Positions 1 through 5,925 of a stretch of DNA of 15,218 nucleotides are shown here, in pieces (position 1 is the stretch's first letter; each line of letters begins with the position of its first letter). Source of the DNA: JAQGHB01 sp036384495 (GTDB lineage Bacteria > Patescibacteriota > Saccharimonadia > Saccharimonadales > UBA4665); the NCBI GenBank assembly GCA_036384495.1, contig DASVMD010000038.1:1-15218 (forward strand). The letters run 5' to 3'. The notes under the pieces are model-generated. The model made no database searches. It was not told the origin of the DNA and worked only from the letters and a program-made list of their open reading frames with translations. The position numbers and the translations under genes were made by a program.

Positions 1-1
1 G

Positions 2-490
2 CCGCTTATTGTGCTGACCAACGAGAGCCATGTACTGACTAAAATTAAGCTGCTCGACGCCGGCGCCAACGACTATGTCACCAAACCTTTCAGCCTAGGC
101 GAACTTAAAGCCCGCATACGCGCCGCCCAACGCTCAAGTTACAATCTGATGCCCCGCGATAAGCTGTCGGTGGGCAATCTTACTCTAGACATCGGCAGCT
201 ATCAAGCCACCCGCGATGGCCAAACCATCCAACTGCGGCGCAAAGAATTCGCGCTTTTGGAGTGCCTGATGCGCCACGCGGGCACGGTTGTCACTCGAAC
301 CGCACTTAGTAGTCATGCGTGGCACGGTACTGAAAGCCCCTGGGCCAACACTATCGACGTACATATGAAGTACCTGCGCGACAAAATCGATAAGCCGTTT
401 ACCGAGCCGCTCATCCGTACCGTGCATGGCTTAGGTTATAAAATCGAGAGCCGCCAGCATGTAGTAGAAATGACCGCTCCAAACATGTAA
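2..490 (+). CDS. OmpR/PhoB-family response regulator (5' end outside window)
   Basis: This is the 3' part of a two-component DNA-binding response regulator; the reading frame is open from base 2, so the true start and the phosphorylated aspartate lie upstream. The first ~45 residues are the end of a receiver domain: PLIVLTNES matches the beta-4/Thr region, and DAGANDYVTKPFSLGEL carries the conserved Lys-Pro pair of beta-5/alpha-5. Residues ~52-150 form a winged-helix effector domain of OmpR type (LRRKEFALLECLMRHAG, then NTIDVHMKYLRDKID and IRTVHGLGYKI near the end). No histidine kinase is visible downstream, so the partner is upstream or elsewhere. The family assignment is firm; the regulated genes are unknown. 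A weak 5-bp hairpin (503-517) follows the stop and is not a convincing terminator. Confidence 0.93.
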   Translation, partial: PLIVLTNESHVLTKIKLLDAGANDYVTKPFSLGELKARIRAAQRSSYNLMPRDKLSVGNLTLDIGSYQATRDGQTIQLRRKEFALLECLMRHAGTVVTRTALSSHAWHGTESPWANTIDVHMKYLRDKIDKPFTEPLIRTVHGLGYKIESRQHVVEMTAPNM

Positions 491-518
491 GAAATCGTAC
501 ACTCGCCTCTTGGGCGAA

Positions 519-527
519 TGGTATAAT
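519..527 (+). promoter_or_regulatory. Extended -10 promoter for the Thr/Pro-rich protein gene
   Basis: TGGTATAAT is a perfect extended -10 element (TGnTATAAT) 31 bases before the TTG start. No good -35 is visible, which is usual for extended -10 promoters. The expected transcription start is near 534. Confidence 0.6.
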
Positions 528-558
528 GACAGAATATTTCAATTTCTAAGGAGGGCAC

Positions 559-1008
559 TTGCCACGCAGTAATACCCGGTCATTATTTCGAATTGTAAAT
601 ACACAAACAGTGTTGCTCGGTATCCCGCTCACTGTGGCTTTTATTTTTTCATTCAGTTTTGTGCTTATGAACGCCGACTCGTCGGGCCAAACGCACGCTA
701 AAAATACACAGACGGCACCTGCCTCCTCGGCCGCATCCCTCCGGACAACCGTCCCAGAAAAACAACAAACCCTTACACCCGAACCCACCGCCGATACCAC
801 GACGACTACACCCTCAACTACCTCGCCGCAGCCAGCTACCACAATAACTCCAGCGCCAAGTGCTGCCCCGGCCAACAACCCCGTCCCAAGGACAACCAAG
901 CCCCTAACAAACGTCATCCAGTCAGCCGGCATCAATCCCCAGACCGATCTATCTAAAACGGTAAATGGGCTACTCGGTACTGTTAAAGATCGTTTGCTCA
1001 ATCTGTAA
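559..1008 (+). CDS. Membrane-anchored Thr/Pro-rich protein, unknown function
   Basis: I do not recognise this 149-residue protein. The TTG start is chosen because AAGGAGGG (548-555) sits just upstream at Shine-Dalgarno distance and no better start precedes the hydrophobic segment. Residues ~1-16 are basic and ~17-37 form one hydrophobic helix, so it is probably an N-terminally anchored protein with the rest outside the membrane. Residues ~45-115 are low complexity, dominated by Thr, Pro, Ala and Ser, like cell-surface linkers that may be glycosylated. The last ~35 residues (NVIQSAGINPQTDLSKTVNG and following) look like a short amphipathic or folded tail. It lies just after a response-regulator gene but has its own promoter. 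An antisense frame covering the same bases is a by-product of the biased composition. Confidence 0.7.
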   Translation: MPRSNTRSLFRIVNTQTVLLGIPLTVAFIFSFSFVLMNADSSGQTHAKNTQTAPASSAASLRTTVPEKQQTLTPEPTADTTTTTPSTTSPQPATTITPAPSAAPANNPVPRTTKPLTNVIQSAGINPQTDLSKTVNGLLGTVKDRLLNL

Positions 1009-1021
1009 TTTATAAAAACTA

Positions 1022-1050
1022 TTTACTTACCTAAAGTAATCATGTATACT
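1022..1050 (+). promoter_or_regulatory. marR promoter with overlapping palindromic operator
   Basis: TTTACT (1022-1027) and TATACT (1045-1050) are separated by exactly 17 bases, a good sigma-70-type promoter. The inverted repeat TTACTT (1023-1028) / AAGTAA (1034-1039) covers the -35 and spacer, the expected place for a MarR autoregulatory operator. The predicted start of transcription coincides with the ATG at 1058, and no Shine-Dalgarno is present, so the mRNA is probably leaderless. Confidence 0.6.
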
Positions 1051-1057
1051 GACGCGT

Positions 1058-1531
1058 ATGAGTGCTTTGGAAGATGACATCGACACGCTGGAAACGGCAA
1101 TGCGATTATTCTTTCAGACCATGAAACGTCCACAACGATGGACTCAAATAACGACTGAGGCTGGTATCAATATTGACCGCCCTGGCGCAGTTATCCTACA
1201 CACGTTGATTGCCAGTGAATCTGACGGCAACCGTGTGCAAGATCTGGCAAATCAGTTGGGCATCGAAGCTCCGTCGATCACCCGGAAGACGCAAGAGCTT
1301 GAGCGTCTCGGGTACGTAAAGCGAGTTCCCGACCCGCAGGACAAGCGAGCCGTCACCCTGCACATTACGGCACGTGGTCGTAAAGCCAACGACAAACTGC
1401 GAGCGGTACAAAAAAAGCAAATTAGCTCAGTGCTCAAAGAATGGGATCCGGCAGAACGCCGACAGTTCGTTGAACTGCTCCATCGCTACAGCGCAGACAT
1501 AACAGCAAAAAACAGTATCACGAAAGGATAA
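1058..1531 (+). CDS. MarR-family transcriptional regulator
   Basis: This 157-residue protein has MarR-family length and layout: N-terminal dimerisation helices (1-35), winged helix-turn-helix (~45-108) and a C-terminal dimerisation helix. The recognition helix is about residues 71-83 (APSITRKTQELERLGYVKR), and the wing carries the family signature DPQDKRAVTLHITARG (92-107) with the conserved Asp-x-Arg region. It probably represses its own operon, because a palindrome lies in its promoter and the next gene, seven bases downstream, is a drug-type exporter; MarR-exporter pairs usually respond to toxic small molecules. The ligand cannot be read from sequence. The start has no Shine-Dalgarno and sits 7 nt after the -10 box, suggesting leaderless translation. 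Confidence 0.92.
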   Translation: MSALEDDIDTLETAMRLFFQTMKRPQRWTQITTEAGINIDRPGAVILHTLIASESDGNRVQDLANQLGIEAPSITRKTQELERLGYVKRVPDPQDKRAVTLHITARGRKANDKLRAVQKKQISSVLKEWDPAERRQFVELLHRYSADITAKNSITKG

Positions 1532-1537
1532 ACACCA

Positions 1538-3118
1538 ATGGTAGACAAGCTAAAAGCAATGGTGGCGAAGCCTGCCCCTGCGCCAGAACAACTTGAAGGT
1601 GAACGCAGCCACGCCGAAATTATGGTGGTGATTAGCGCGCTCATGCTGGCTATGCTGCTAGCCGCGCTCGACCAGACCATTGTGTCCACCGCTCTGCCTA
1701 AAATCGCCAGCGAGCTCCATGGCCTCAGCAAATATTCTTGGGTGGCTACAGCTTACTTATTGACCAGCGCGGTTTCCACGCCGCTGTATGGCAAGATCAG
1801 CGACATGTTTGGCCGCAAAAAAGTCTTTCAGTCGGCAATCGTTATTTTCTTAATTGGTTCTGCTCTCTGTGGACTGAGCCACAACATGAACCAGCTTATC
1901 GTTTTTCGCGGCATCCAAGGTATTGGTGCTGGCGGCCTCATGACGCTAGTTTTCGCTATTATCGGCGACATCGTTCCGCCGCGCGAAAGAGGTCGCTACC
2001 AAGGTTATTTTGGCGCGGTATTTGCGATTTCCAGCGTCATCGGTCCACTGTTGGGTGGCCTATTTACCGATAATTTGAGCTGGCGCTGGGTGTTTTACGT
2101 AAACCTACCAATTGGCGCTATTGCTCTCACCGCCATCGCCACTCGCCTGCATCTGCCCGTTAGGCGCACCGAGCATAAGGTGGATTACCCTGGCGCCGTG
2201 CTACTGGCGATTAGCGTCGTTAGCTTGCTGCTGGCCACCGTTTGGGGCGGCGTGGATTATCCATGGGCTTCGGCACAAATTATTGGCTTGTTCGCTACGG
2301 CGGTCATCGGCACCGGCCTGTTTATCTGGCGAGAAAAAATTGCTCGCGAGCCAATCATTCCGCTGGAATTATTTAAGAACGGCATTTTCCGCACCTCAAC
2401 TATCTTGAGCTTGCTCGTTGGCATCGTGATGTTTGGCGCCATTATTTTCTTGCCCGAATACCAGCAAATTGTCCGTGGCGATTCGGCCACACGCTCAGGC
2501 CTACTCATGTTCCCACTGGTGCTCGGCATTGTGATCGCCTCGCTGACTTCTGGCCGCTTGATTTCTAAGCTTGGTCACTACCGCCCTTTCCCGATCATCG
2601 GCTCGACGCTGCTGATCATTAGCTTCTTCTTGTTCACACATATTACGGCCACTACTAGCCGCGTGACACTCGGTATCTGGATGGCAATTTTGGGCCTTGG
2701 CATTGGTCAGATCATGCCGGTATTAACGCTCGCCGTCCAAAACGGTGTTGACCGTAAAGATTTGGGTACCGCCACATCATCGGTGGTGTTCTTTAGGAGC
2801 ATTGGTAGTTCGCTCGGTGCGGCGATTTTTGGCGCGATTATTGTCAGCCGACTAGCCTACCATCTTGGACAAGCTATTCCTGGCACCGGTGCCGGCCTCG
2901 CTAAGAACATTGGTCACACCAGTTCAGCCGGTATCAGCAAGCTACCGCCAGATGTCCAGCACACGATCTTTAGCGCCTTTGCCGCATCGTTTGCCGACGT
3001 CTTTAAAGTGGCCATTCCGTTCGCCGTGCTGGCATTAATAACGTCACTCTTTCTCAAAGAAACACCGCTCAAAGCCGAAGCCCGCCAAGAAGCTGCTGGC
3101 GAGGGTTTGGAACTCTAG
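1538..3118 (+). CDS. MFS multidrug exporter, DHA2 family (EmrB/QacA-like, 14 TM)
   Basis: This 526-residue protein has the length and motifs of the 14-helix drug:H+ antiporters. Motif D1 is LDQTIVSTALP (44-54). Motif A is GKISDMFGRKK (85-95), in the loop between helices 2 and 3. Motif C is GPLLGG (169-174) followed by SWRWVFYVNLPIG (181-193), typical of EmrB/QacA. The first ~27 residues are a cytoplasmic tail. It acts in the inner membrane, exporting amphipathic compounds by proton exchange. The start is supported by AAAGGA (1523-1528), which overlaps the end of marR, so the two genes are translationally close and co-transcribed. The stop TAG directly abuts the stop of the convergent peptidase gene. 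The substrate cannot be inferred. Confidence 0.95.
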   Translation: MVDKLKAMVAKPAPAPEQLEGERSHAEIMVVISALMLAMLLAALDQTIVSTALPKIASELHGLSKYSWVATAYLLTSAVSTPLYGKISDMFGRKKVFQSAIVIFLIGSALCGLSHNMNQLIVFRGIQGIGAGGLMTLVFAIIGDIVPPRERGRYQGYFGAVFAISSVIGPLLGGLFTDNLSWRWVFYVNLPIGAIALTAIATRLHLPVRRTEHKVDYPGAVLLAISVVSLLLATVWGGVDYPWASAQIIGLFATAVIGTGLFIWREKIAREPIIPLELFKNGIFRTSTILSLLVGIVMFGAIIFLPEYQQIVRGDSATRSGLLMFPLVLGIVIASLTSGRLISKLGHYRPFPIIGSTLLIISFFLFTHITATTSRVTLGIWMAILGLGIGQIMPVLTLAVQNGVDRKDLGTATSSVVFFRSIGSSLGAAIFGAIIVSRLAYHLGQAIPGTGAGLAKNIGHTSSAGISKLPPDVQHTIFSAFAASFADVFKVAIPFAVLALITSLFLKETPLKAEARQEAAGEGLEL

Positions 3119-3424
3119 TTATTTGGCCAAGTTGGGCTTGAAGACGCGGGCGATGACGTCGCTTTCGTTGAGCCAGCCGAATTGGCGGCTGTCGATGCTG
3201 CTGTCGAGGTTGTCACCGATCACGAATACTCTGTCGTCCTCGATACGCTCGATGCGCTTAATGAGTTCTTTGTGATTACGTTCGATAATCACCACCTGCC
3301 CCGGATGCAGCTTACGGAATAATTTGGTGGCTAACACCGTCTGGCCCGGCTTGAGTTTGGGTGCCATGCTCGGGCTAACAACTTTACGAACCACAACCAG
3401 CTTTGAAATAAACGGCACACGCAC
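3119..3424 (-). CDS. Small S26-family signal-peptidase-like protease
   Basis: About 101 residues, far shorter than usual type I signal peptidases. The catalytic parts are nevertheless present: Ser19 in SPSMAP (box B), Lys56 in ELIKRIERI (box D), and GDN...S-x-DSR...G (box E, residues ~70-83). The protein therefore has a Ser/Lys dyad. No clear N-terminal membrane anchor is visible; residues 1-16 are only moderately hydrophobic. The GTG at 3424 is chosen because AAGGAG (3432-3437) lies 7 nt upstream; an in-frame TTG at 3430 is only 1 nt from it. It follows trmD by about 30 nt on the same strand, matching the common trmD-lepB neighbourhood. It could be the main signal peptidase or a specialised maturation protease of the SodX kind. 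Confidence 0.82.
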   Translation of the reverse strand: MRVPFISKLVVVRKVVSPSMAPKLKPGQTVLATKLFRKLHPGQVVIIERNHKELIKRIERIEDDRVFVIGDNLDSSIDSRQFGWLNESDVIARVFKPNLAK

Positions 3425-3453
3425 GGGCAAACTCCTTCTATTTCTAGCCTACA

Positions 3454-4110
3454 TTACTCTTCTGAGGGCTGGCTGTGAGAATTTCGCCAGGCCTGGATGT
3501 CGGCATGATGGCCGCTGAGCAGCACGTCGGGCACTTTGAGACCCTGAAACTCCTCTGGGCGGGTATACTGCGGAAACTCCACAGTTTGATCGTCCTGCTG
3601 GAACGATTCGATGTCCGCCGACGTCTCACCGCCCAACACACCAGGCAGCAGCCTTACCACCGAATCCACAATAACCATGGCTGCCAGCTCACCGCCGGTG
3701 AGCACGTAGTTGCCGATTCGGTACGACTGGTCGACCCACTTGGTAATGCGCTCGTCGTAGCCTTCGTATCGTGGGCAGATAATAATCAGGCCTTGCTCGG
3801 CGACGGCTAGTTTTTTAGCCTCAGATTGCTTATACAGCTTGCCCCGTGGCGTGGGCAGCAGCACTCGAGCAGTCGGGTCGTTTGCTTTGGCTTGTTCGAT
3901 AGCCGCCACTAAGGGTTCGGGCTTGAGTAGCATGCCATCGCCGCCGCCATATGGCGTATCATCAACCTGCTTGCGCGGGCCTAGTCCAAACTGGCGCAAA
4001 TCAATACATTCGTATGACACGATCTGCTTGTCTTGGGCTTTCCAGAGCATGGAATTGCCGAACACGCCAGTGAACATTTCCGGGAATAGCGTAATAATCT
4101 GAATCTTCAT
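3454..4110 (-). CDS. trmD: tRNA (guanine37-N1)-methyltransferase TrmD
   Basis: TrmD methylates N1 of G37 next to the anticodon, preventing +1 frameshifting. The 218-residue protein has the SPOUT trefoil-knot signatures: PYGGGDGM (53-60), CPRYEGYDER (112-121), IGNYVLTGGELAAMVIVD (132-149, with the likely catalytic Asp149) and LPGVLGGE (155-162). The C-terminal tRNA-binding part follows (PQYTRPEEFQGLKVPDVLLS, then GHHADIQAWR). It is slightly short at the C terminus compared with the usual 230-250. It lies in the S16-KH-TrmD cluster, but rimM and rplS, often found here, are missing. A terminator hairpin separates it from khpA, and a TAAAAT box sits 7 nt before the ATG with no Shine-Dalgarno, so it may have its own leaderless transcript. 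Confidence 0.97.
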   Translation of the reverse strand: MKIQIITLFPEMFTGVFGNSMLWKAQDKQIVSYECIDLRQFGLGPRKQVDDTPYGGGDGMLLKPEPLVAAIEQAKANDPTARVLLPTPRGKLYKQSEAKKLAVAEQGLIIICPRYEGYDERITKWVDQSYRIGNYVLTGGELAAMVIVDSVVRLLPGVLGGETSADIESFQQDDQTVEFPQYTRPEEFQGLKVPDVLLSGHHADIQAWRNSHSQPSEE

Positions 4111-4117
4111 CTGTTAC

Positions 4118-4123
4118 ATTTTA
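4118..4123 (-). promoter_or_regulatory. Candidate -10 box for trmD
   Basis: TAAAAT on the minus strand, 7 nt before the trmD ATG and just after the terminator hairpin. No good -35 or TG extension is visible, so support comes from position and from the similar spacing at other genes here. Confidence 0.38.
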
Positions 4124-4133
4124 CCTTAAAACC

Positions 4134-4162
4134 AAAATAACCCCTACTTGAGGGGTTATTTT
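4134..4162 (-). terminator. Perfect 12-bp intrinsic terminator between khpA and trmD
   Basis: The arms 4134-4145 (AAAATAACCCCT) and 4151-4162 (AGGGGTTATTTT) pair perfectly around a 5-nt loop. On the minus strand the stem ends in TTTT, followed by GGTTTT. The A/T-rich ends make it usable in either direction. It would end the khpA transcript, or attenuate read-through into trmD. Confidence 0.85.
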
Positions 4163-4282
4163 GTCACATAAAGCTCCCATTGTACTTTTGGTACGATGGC
4201 TCGCATGAGCTTGTTTTGATTTTGAAATTTCGTCGCAGTGACTAATGCTGAGTATAGCCTAAAAGCGTGGTCGGTTCAAGAT
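4163..4282 (-). other. khpA 3' untranslated region with hairpins
   Basis: This 120-nt stretch between the khpA stop and the terminator has no open frame of note. It contains a stem of about 9 bp (arms 4177-4185 and 4191-4199, loop TTTTG, one G-T wobble) and a GCTC/GAGC hairpin (4199-4210) that overlaps it by one base. It could be a structured 3' UTR or a small RNA; nothing known was recognised. Confidence 0.35.
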
Positions 4283-4720
4283 TTAGACATCGAGATCGTC
4301 GAGATCAGCCAGCTCAGCGCGGGCTTTTTTGAGGCGATCGCTGGTCTCAGCTTCTTCGGCTGCCGGCTCTTCGGGTGTGGTTTCGGCAACTTCGGTGATG
4401 TCGTCTGCGGCATCGTCGTCAGTGGTGGCAGCCGGCGCGCTAGTAGCATTATCGTTATGGGCATAGTCGCCCACGCCGTTATCGACGATTTTGAGATTGT
4501 AGCGAGCATCGTTCTTGGTGCCTAAGGCACGCAGCAAGGTGCGTAGCGATTGAGCGGTGGCGCCACGCTTACCGATGACGCGGCCGAGGTCTTCGGGGTC
4601 GACGGTGAGCTCCAAGAGCACGCCCTTTTCGTCGATTCGGCGGTCGACATGGACGGCGTCCGGCTTCCCAACCAAGGACTTTACGACATACTCAATGAAC
4701 TGTTGGTCAATATCACTCAT
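4283..4720 (-). CDS. khpA: KH-domain RNA-binding protein (KhpA/YlqC-like) with acidic tail
   Basis: Residues ~1-80 form a single type II KH domain of the KhpA/YlqC family: MSDIDQQFIEYVVKSLVGKP at the start, then the RNA-gripping GKRG loop (50-53) in DLGRVIGKRGATAQSLRTLL. The family is usually about 76-80 residues. Here 65 more residues follow (~81-145), very rich in Ala, Asp, Glu and Thr, probably disordered and strongly acidic; the last ~20 may form a helix (SDRLKKARAELADLDDLDV). KhpA proteins bind RNA, often with KhpB, and affect cell size and envelope growth in Gram-positives. The gene follows rpsP as in many genomes. It has an extended -10 promoter in the gap and a GAGGAG ribosome-binding site before the ATG. 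Confidence 0.92.
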   Translation of the reverse strand: MSDIDQQFIEYVVKSLVGKPDAVHVDRRIDEKGVLLELTVDPEDLGRVIGKRGATAQSLRTLLRALGTKNDARYNLKIVDNGVGDYAHNDNATSAPAATTDDDAADDITEVAETTPEEPAAEEAETSDRLKKARAELADLDDLDV

Positions 4721-4760
4721 GGTGGCAGACTCCTCGGTTAGGTTTGTGGTAATGCTATTA

Positions 4761-4769
4761 ATTATAGCA
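4761..4769 (-). promoter_or_regulatory. Extended -10 promoter for khpA
   Basis: On the minus strand TGCTATAAT is a perfect extended -10 element between rpsP and khpA. Transcription would start near 4754, giving a leader of about 34 nt that contains the GAGGAG site. khpA can therefore be expressed apart from rpsP. Confidence 0.6.
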
Positions 4770-4815
4770 AGAATCAGGTGTCGGTTTGTGAAATTTTTCG
4801 CCGTTGCCGGTAAAA

Positions 4816-5250
4816 CTAGGCTTCGGCTGGCTCTTCTGCAGGAGTTTCAGCCTCGGCAGCCGGGGCTTCGGCGACTTCTTCGGCTGGAGCCTCAGGAGCG
4901 GCTTCGGGCTCAGCCGGAGCTTCTTCAACTTCTGGAGCTGGAGCCGTGCTGCGACGCTTGTCGGCATTACGAACCGTGCGTTCTTTATTACCGGGAAGCT
5001 TGACCCAATCAGGCAACTTAACACCTTCGGCTTTGAGCAAACGAGCAACGCGCTCGGATGGCTGTGCACCGTGCGTTAAAAAGTGGGTGGCTTTTTCTTT
5101 GTCGATGCTCACGGTTTTAGCGTGAGGATCGTAATGTCCCAACTGAGCGACAATTTTGCCGCTGGTCGGGGTCCGGCGTGAGTCTTGAACGACAACGCGG
5201 AACATGGCGTGGCCTTTGCGGCCTGTACGTTGCATGCGGATAACTAGCAT
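4816..5250 (-). CDS. rpsP: Small ribosomal subunit protein bS16 with Ala/Glu-rich extension
   Basis: S16 is a core protein of the 30S subunit. Residues 1-~85 match the family: MLVIRMQRTGRKGHAMFRVV, DSRRTPTSGKIVAQLGHYDP and a C-terminal block ending near LPDW. Typical S16 has 80-90 residues; this one has 144. The extra ~55 residues are mostly Ala, Glu and Pro (repeated APAE/EAPA units), probably disordered and negatively charged, resembling the tail on the neighbouring KH protein. The ATG is preceded by AAGGAG at a good distance. The gene leads the rpsP-khpA-trmD-peptidase cluster and has a near-consensus promoter. Confidence 0.96.
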   Translation of the reverse strand: MLVIRMQRTGRKGHAMFRVVVQDSRRTPTSGKIVAQLGHYDPHAKTVSIDKEKATHFLTHGAQPSERVARLLKAEGVKLPDWVKLPGNKERTVRNADKRRSTAPAPEVEEAPAEPEAAPEAPAEEVAEAPAAEAETPAEEPAEA

Positions 5251-5304
5251 TTATTAAATCTCCTTAGTCTCTATCTATTAAAAGTTTATAAAGACAATCA
5301 CCCT

Positions 5305-5333
5305 ATTGTACAGATTACCGCCTCTGTTGTCAA
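5305..5333 (-). promoter_or_regulatory. Near-consensus promoter of rpsP
   Basis: On the minus strand, consensus TTGACA (5328-5333) and TACAAT (5305-5310) are separated by exactly 17 bases. Transcription would start near 5298, giving a leader of about 48 nt. This is the strongest classical promoter in the window, fitting a ribosomal protein gene. Confidence 0.82.
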
Positions 5334-5345
5334 ACCAGCATTCAA

Positions 5346-5365
5346 CTAGCTATCTCACTAGCTAG
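5346..5365. promoter_or_regulatory. Palindrome upstream of the small membrane protein gene
   Basis: CTAGCTA (5346-5352) and TAGCTAG (5359-5365) form a perfect 7-bp inverted repeat with a 6-bp spacer, ending four bases before the -35 box. The symmetry and position suggest a binding site for a dimeric regulator. The regulator is unknown. Confidence 0.4.
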
Positions 5366-5369
5366 ATAT

Positions 5370-5398
5370 TTGATATATTTATATTAATAAGTTATAAT
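5370..5398 (+). promoter_or_regulatory. Promoter of the small membrane protein gene
   Basis: TTGATA (5370-5375) and TATAAT (5393-5398) are 17 bases apart in an AT-rich stretch. The expected transcription start is near 5405, about 44 nt before the ATG. It points away from the rpsP promoter. Confidence 0.75.
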
Positions 5399-5448
5399 AT
5401 GATATATAGAAAACGTACTGTTTTCTTGTGAGGAAAGGAAAGTGCTAG

Positions 5449-5757
5449 ATGCAAGTCATGGCAGTCCTGCACACCAGTGACTACATCGTGTTCTTCATGA
5501 TGGGGTTGGCCCTGAGCCCGGCGTTCGGAATTCCGAGTGTCAGTAGCATCATCAAGCAGCGGCAGAAGCAGCTCTCAAGTACGAACAAGATCTTGTTCGT
5601 TGCCGCGATGACGCTAAGTTTCGCGCTCTGGTTCTTTGCTGCCGTCTATGGCAGTGCTGTCTACAACCCAACGCTGGACACCATGTGGACCTACTGGATG
5701 GCAGGACCCATCTTCTACTTGTTGGGCTCCTTCAAGCTGTCCGACGCGCTGAAGTAA
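5449..5757 (+). CDS. Small three-helix membrane protein, unknown function
   Basis: I do not recognise this 102-residue protein. Three hydrophobic segments are visible, about residues 10-31, 48-68 and 79-95, with a basic polar loop between the first two (IIKQRQKQLSSTNK), so that loop is probably cytoplasmic. The ATG is supported by AAAGGAA (5434-5440) 8 nt upstream; a second in-frame ATG at residue 4 is possible. Codon choice differs from the neighbours: all five Lys codons are AAG, eight of nine Phe are TTC, five of six Ile are ATC and both Asn are AAC, while nearby genes mix these freely. With its own promoter and palindrome, and a structured ribozyme-bearing region just after the stop, it looks like a separately acquired unit. 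Confidence 0.75.
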   Translation: MQVMAVLHTSDYIVFFMMGLALSPAFGIPSVSSIIKQRQKQLSSTNKILFVAAMTLSFALWFFAAVYGSAVYNPTLDTMWTYWMAGPIFYLLGSFKLSDALK

Positions 5758-5780
5758 CGACTTCACCAGAGACCTTACAA

Positions 5781-5846
5781 CACAGACCCGAACATGGGAC
5801 GGAAGCTTGAGCGCCTGAGGGGGCCGTTCGCTTACCGTCGTCTGTG
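5781..5846 (+). other. Possible structured RNA segment upstream of the quasi-palindrome
   Basis: CACAGAC (5781-5787) pairs with GTCTGTG (5840-5846), and inside it CGAAC (5789-5793) pairs with GTTCG (5826-5830), or alternatively GGACGG (5797-5802) with CCGTTC (5824-5829). Nothing coding is present. Together with the following hairpin and ribozyme it suggests a folded transcript covering most of the 226 nt between the small membrane gene and rnc. No known RNA family was recognised for this part. Confidence 0.35.
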
Positions 5847-5916
5847 CCGGAAAATATAATTTGCCCGATGATAGTCCTGCCAGACTATTGTCCCCCCGCA
5901 AATTATACTTTTCCGG
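5847..5916. repeat. 70-nt quasi-palindrome (long imperfect hairpin)
   Basis: The arms 5847-5864 and 5898-5916 are reverse complements apart from a single extra G in the right arm. Inside, 5867-5876 and 5883-5892 form a second stem of 10 pairs with two G-T wobbles and loop CTGCCA, so nearly the whole segment folds into one rod. Neither strand has a T-run after the stem, so it is not a standard terminator. Each arm contains TATAAT pointing inward. As RNA on either strand it would be a long duplex. It could be a structured 3' UTR element, an RNase III target or a small palindromic repeat. Confidence 0.7.
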
Positions 5917-5925
5917 TCCATGGCA

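Noticed and set aside
503..517. Terminator after the response regulator gene
   Set aside because: Only a 5-bp stem with no following T-run; the next promoter begins immediately after it.
546..1001. 151-residue minus-strand frame rich in Val and Gly
   Set aside because: It is the antisense of the Thr/Pro-rich gene, whose biased codons remove stops from the opposite strand; it has no ribosome-binding site, and the plus-strand frame has a promoter and Shine-Dalgarno.
3428..3430. TTG start for the signal-peptidase-like gene
   Set aside because: The AAGGAG site would be only 1 nt from it, while the GTG at 3424 has 7-nt spacing.
5855..5860. Inward-facing TATAAT boxes in the hairpin arms (also 5902-5907 on minus) as promoters
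   Set aside because: No acceptable -35 or TG extension on either strand; the boxes occur twice only because the arms are complementary.
5847..5916. Intrinsic terminator for the small membrane gene or rnc
   Set aside because: The stem is long but closed by CCGG and not followed by a T-run on either strand.
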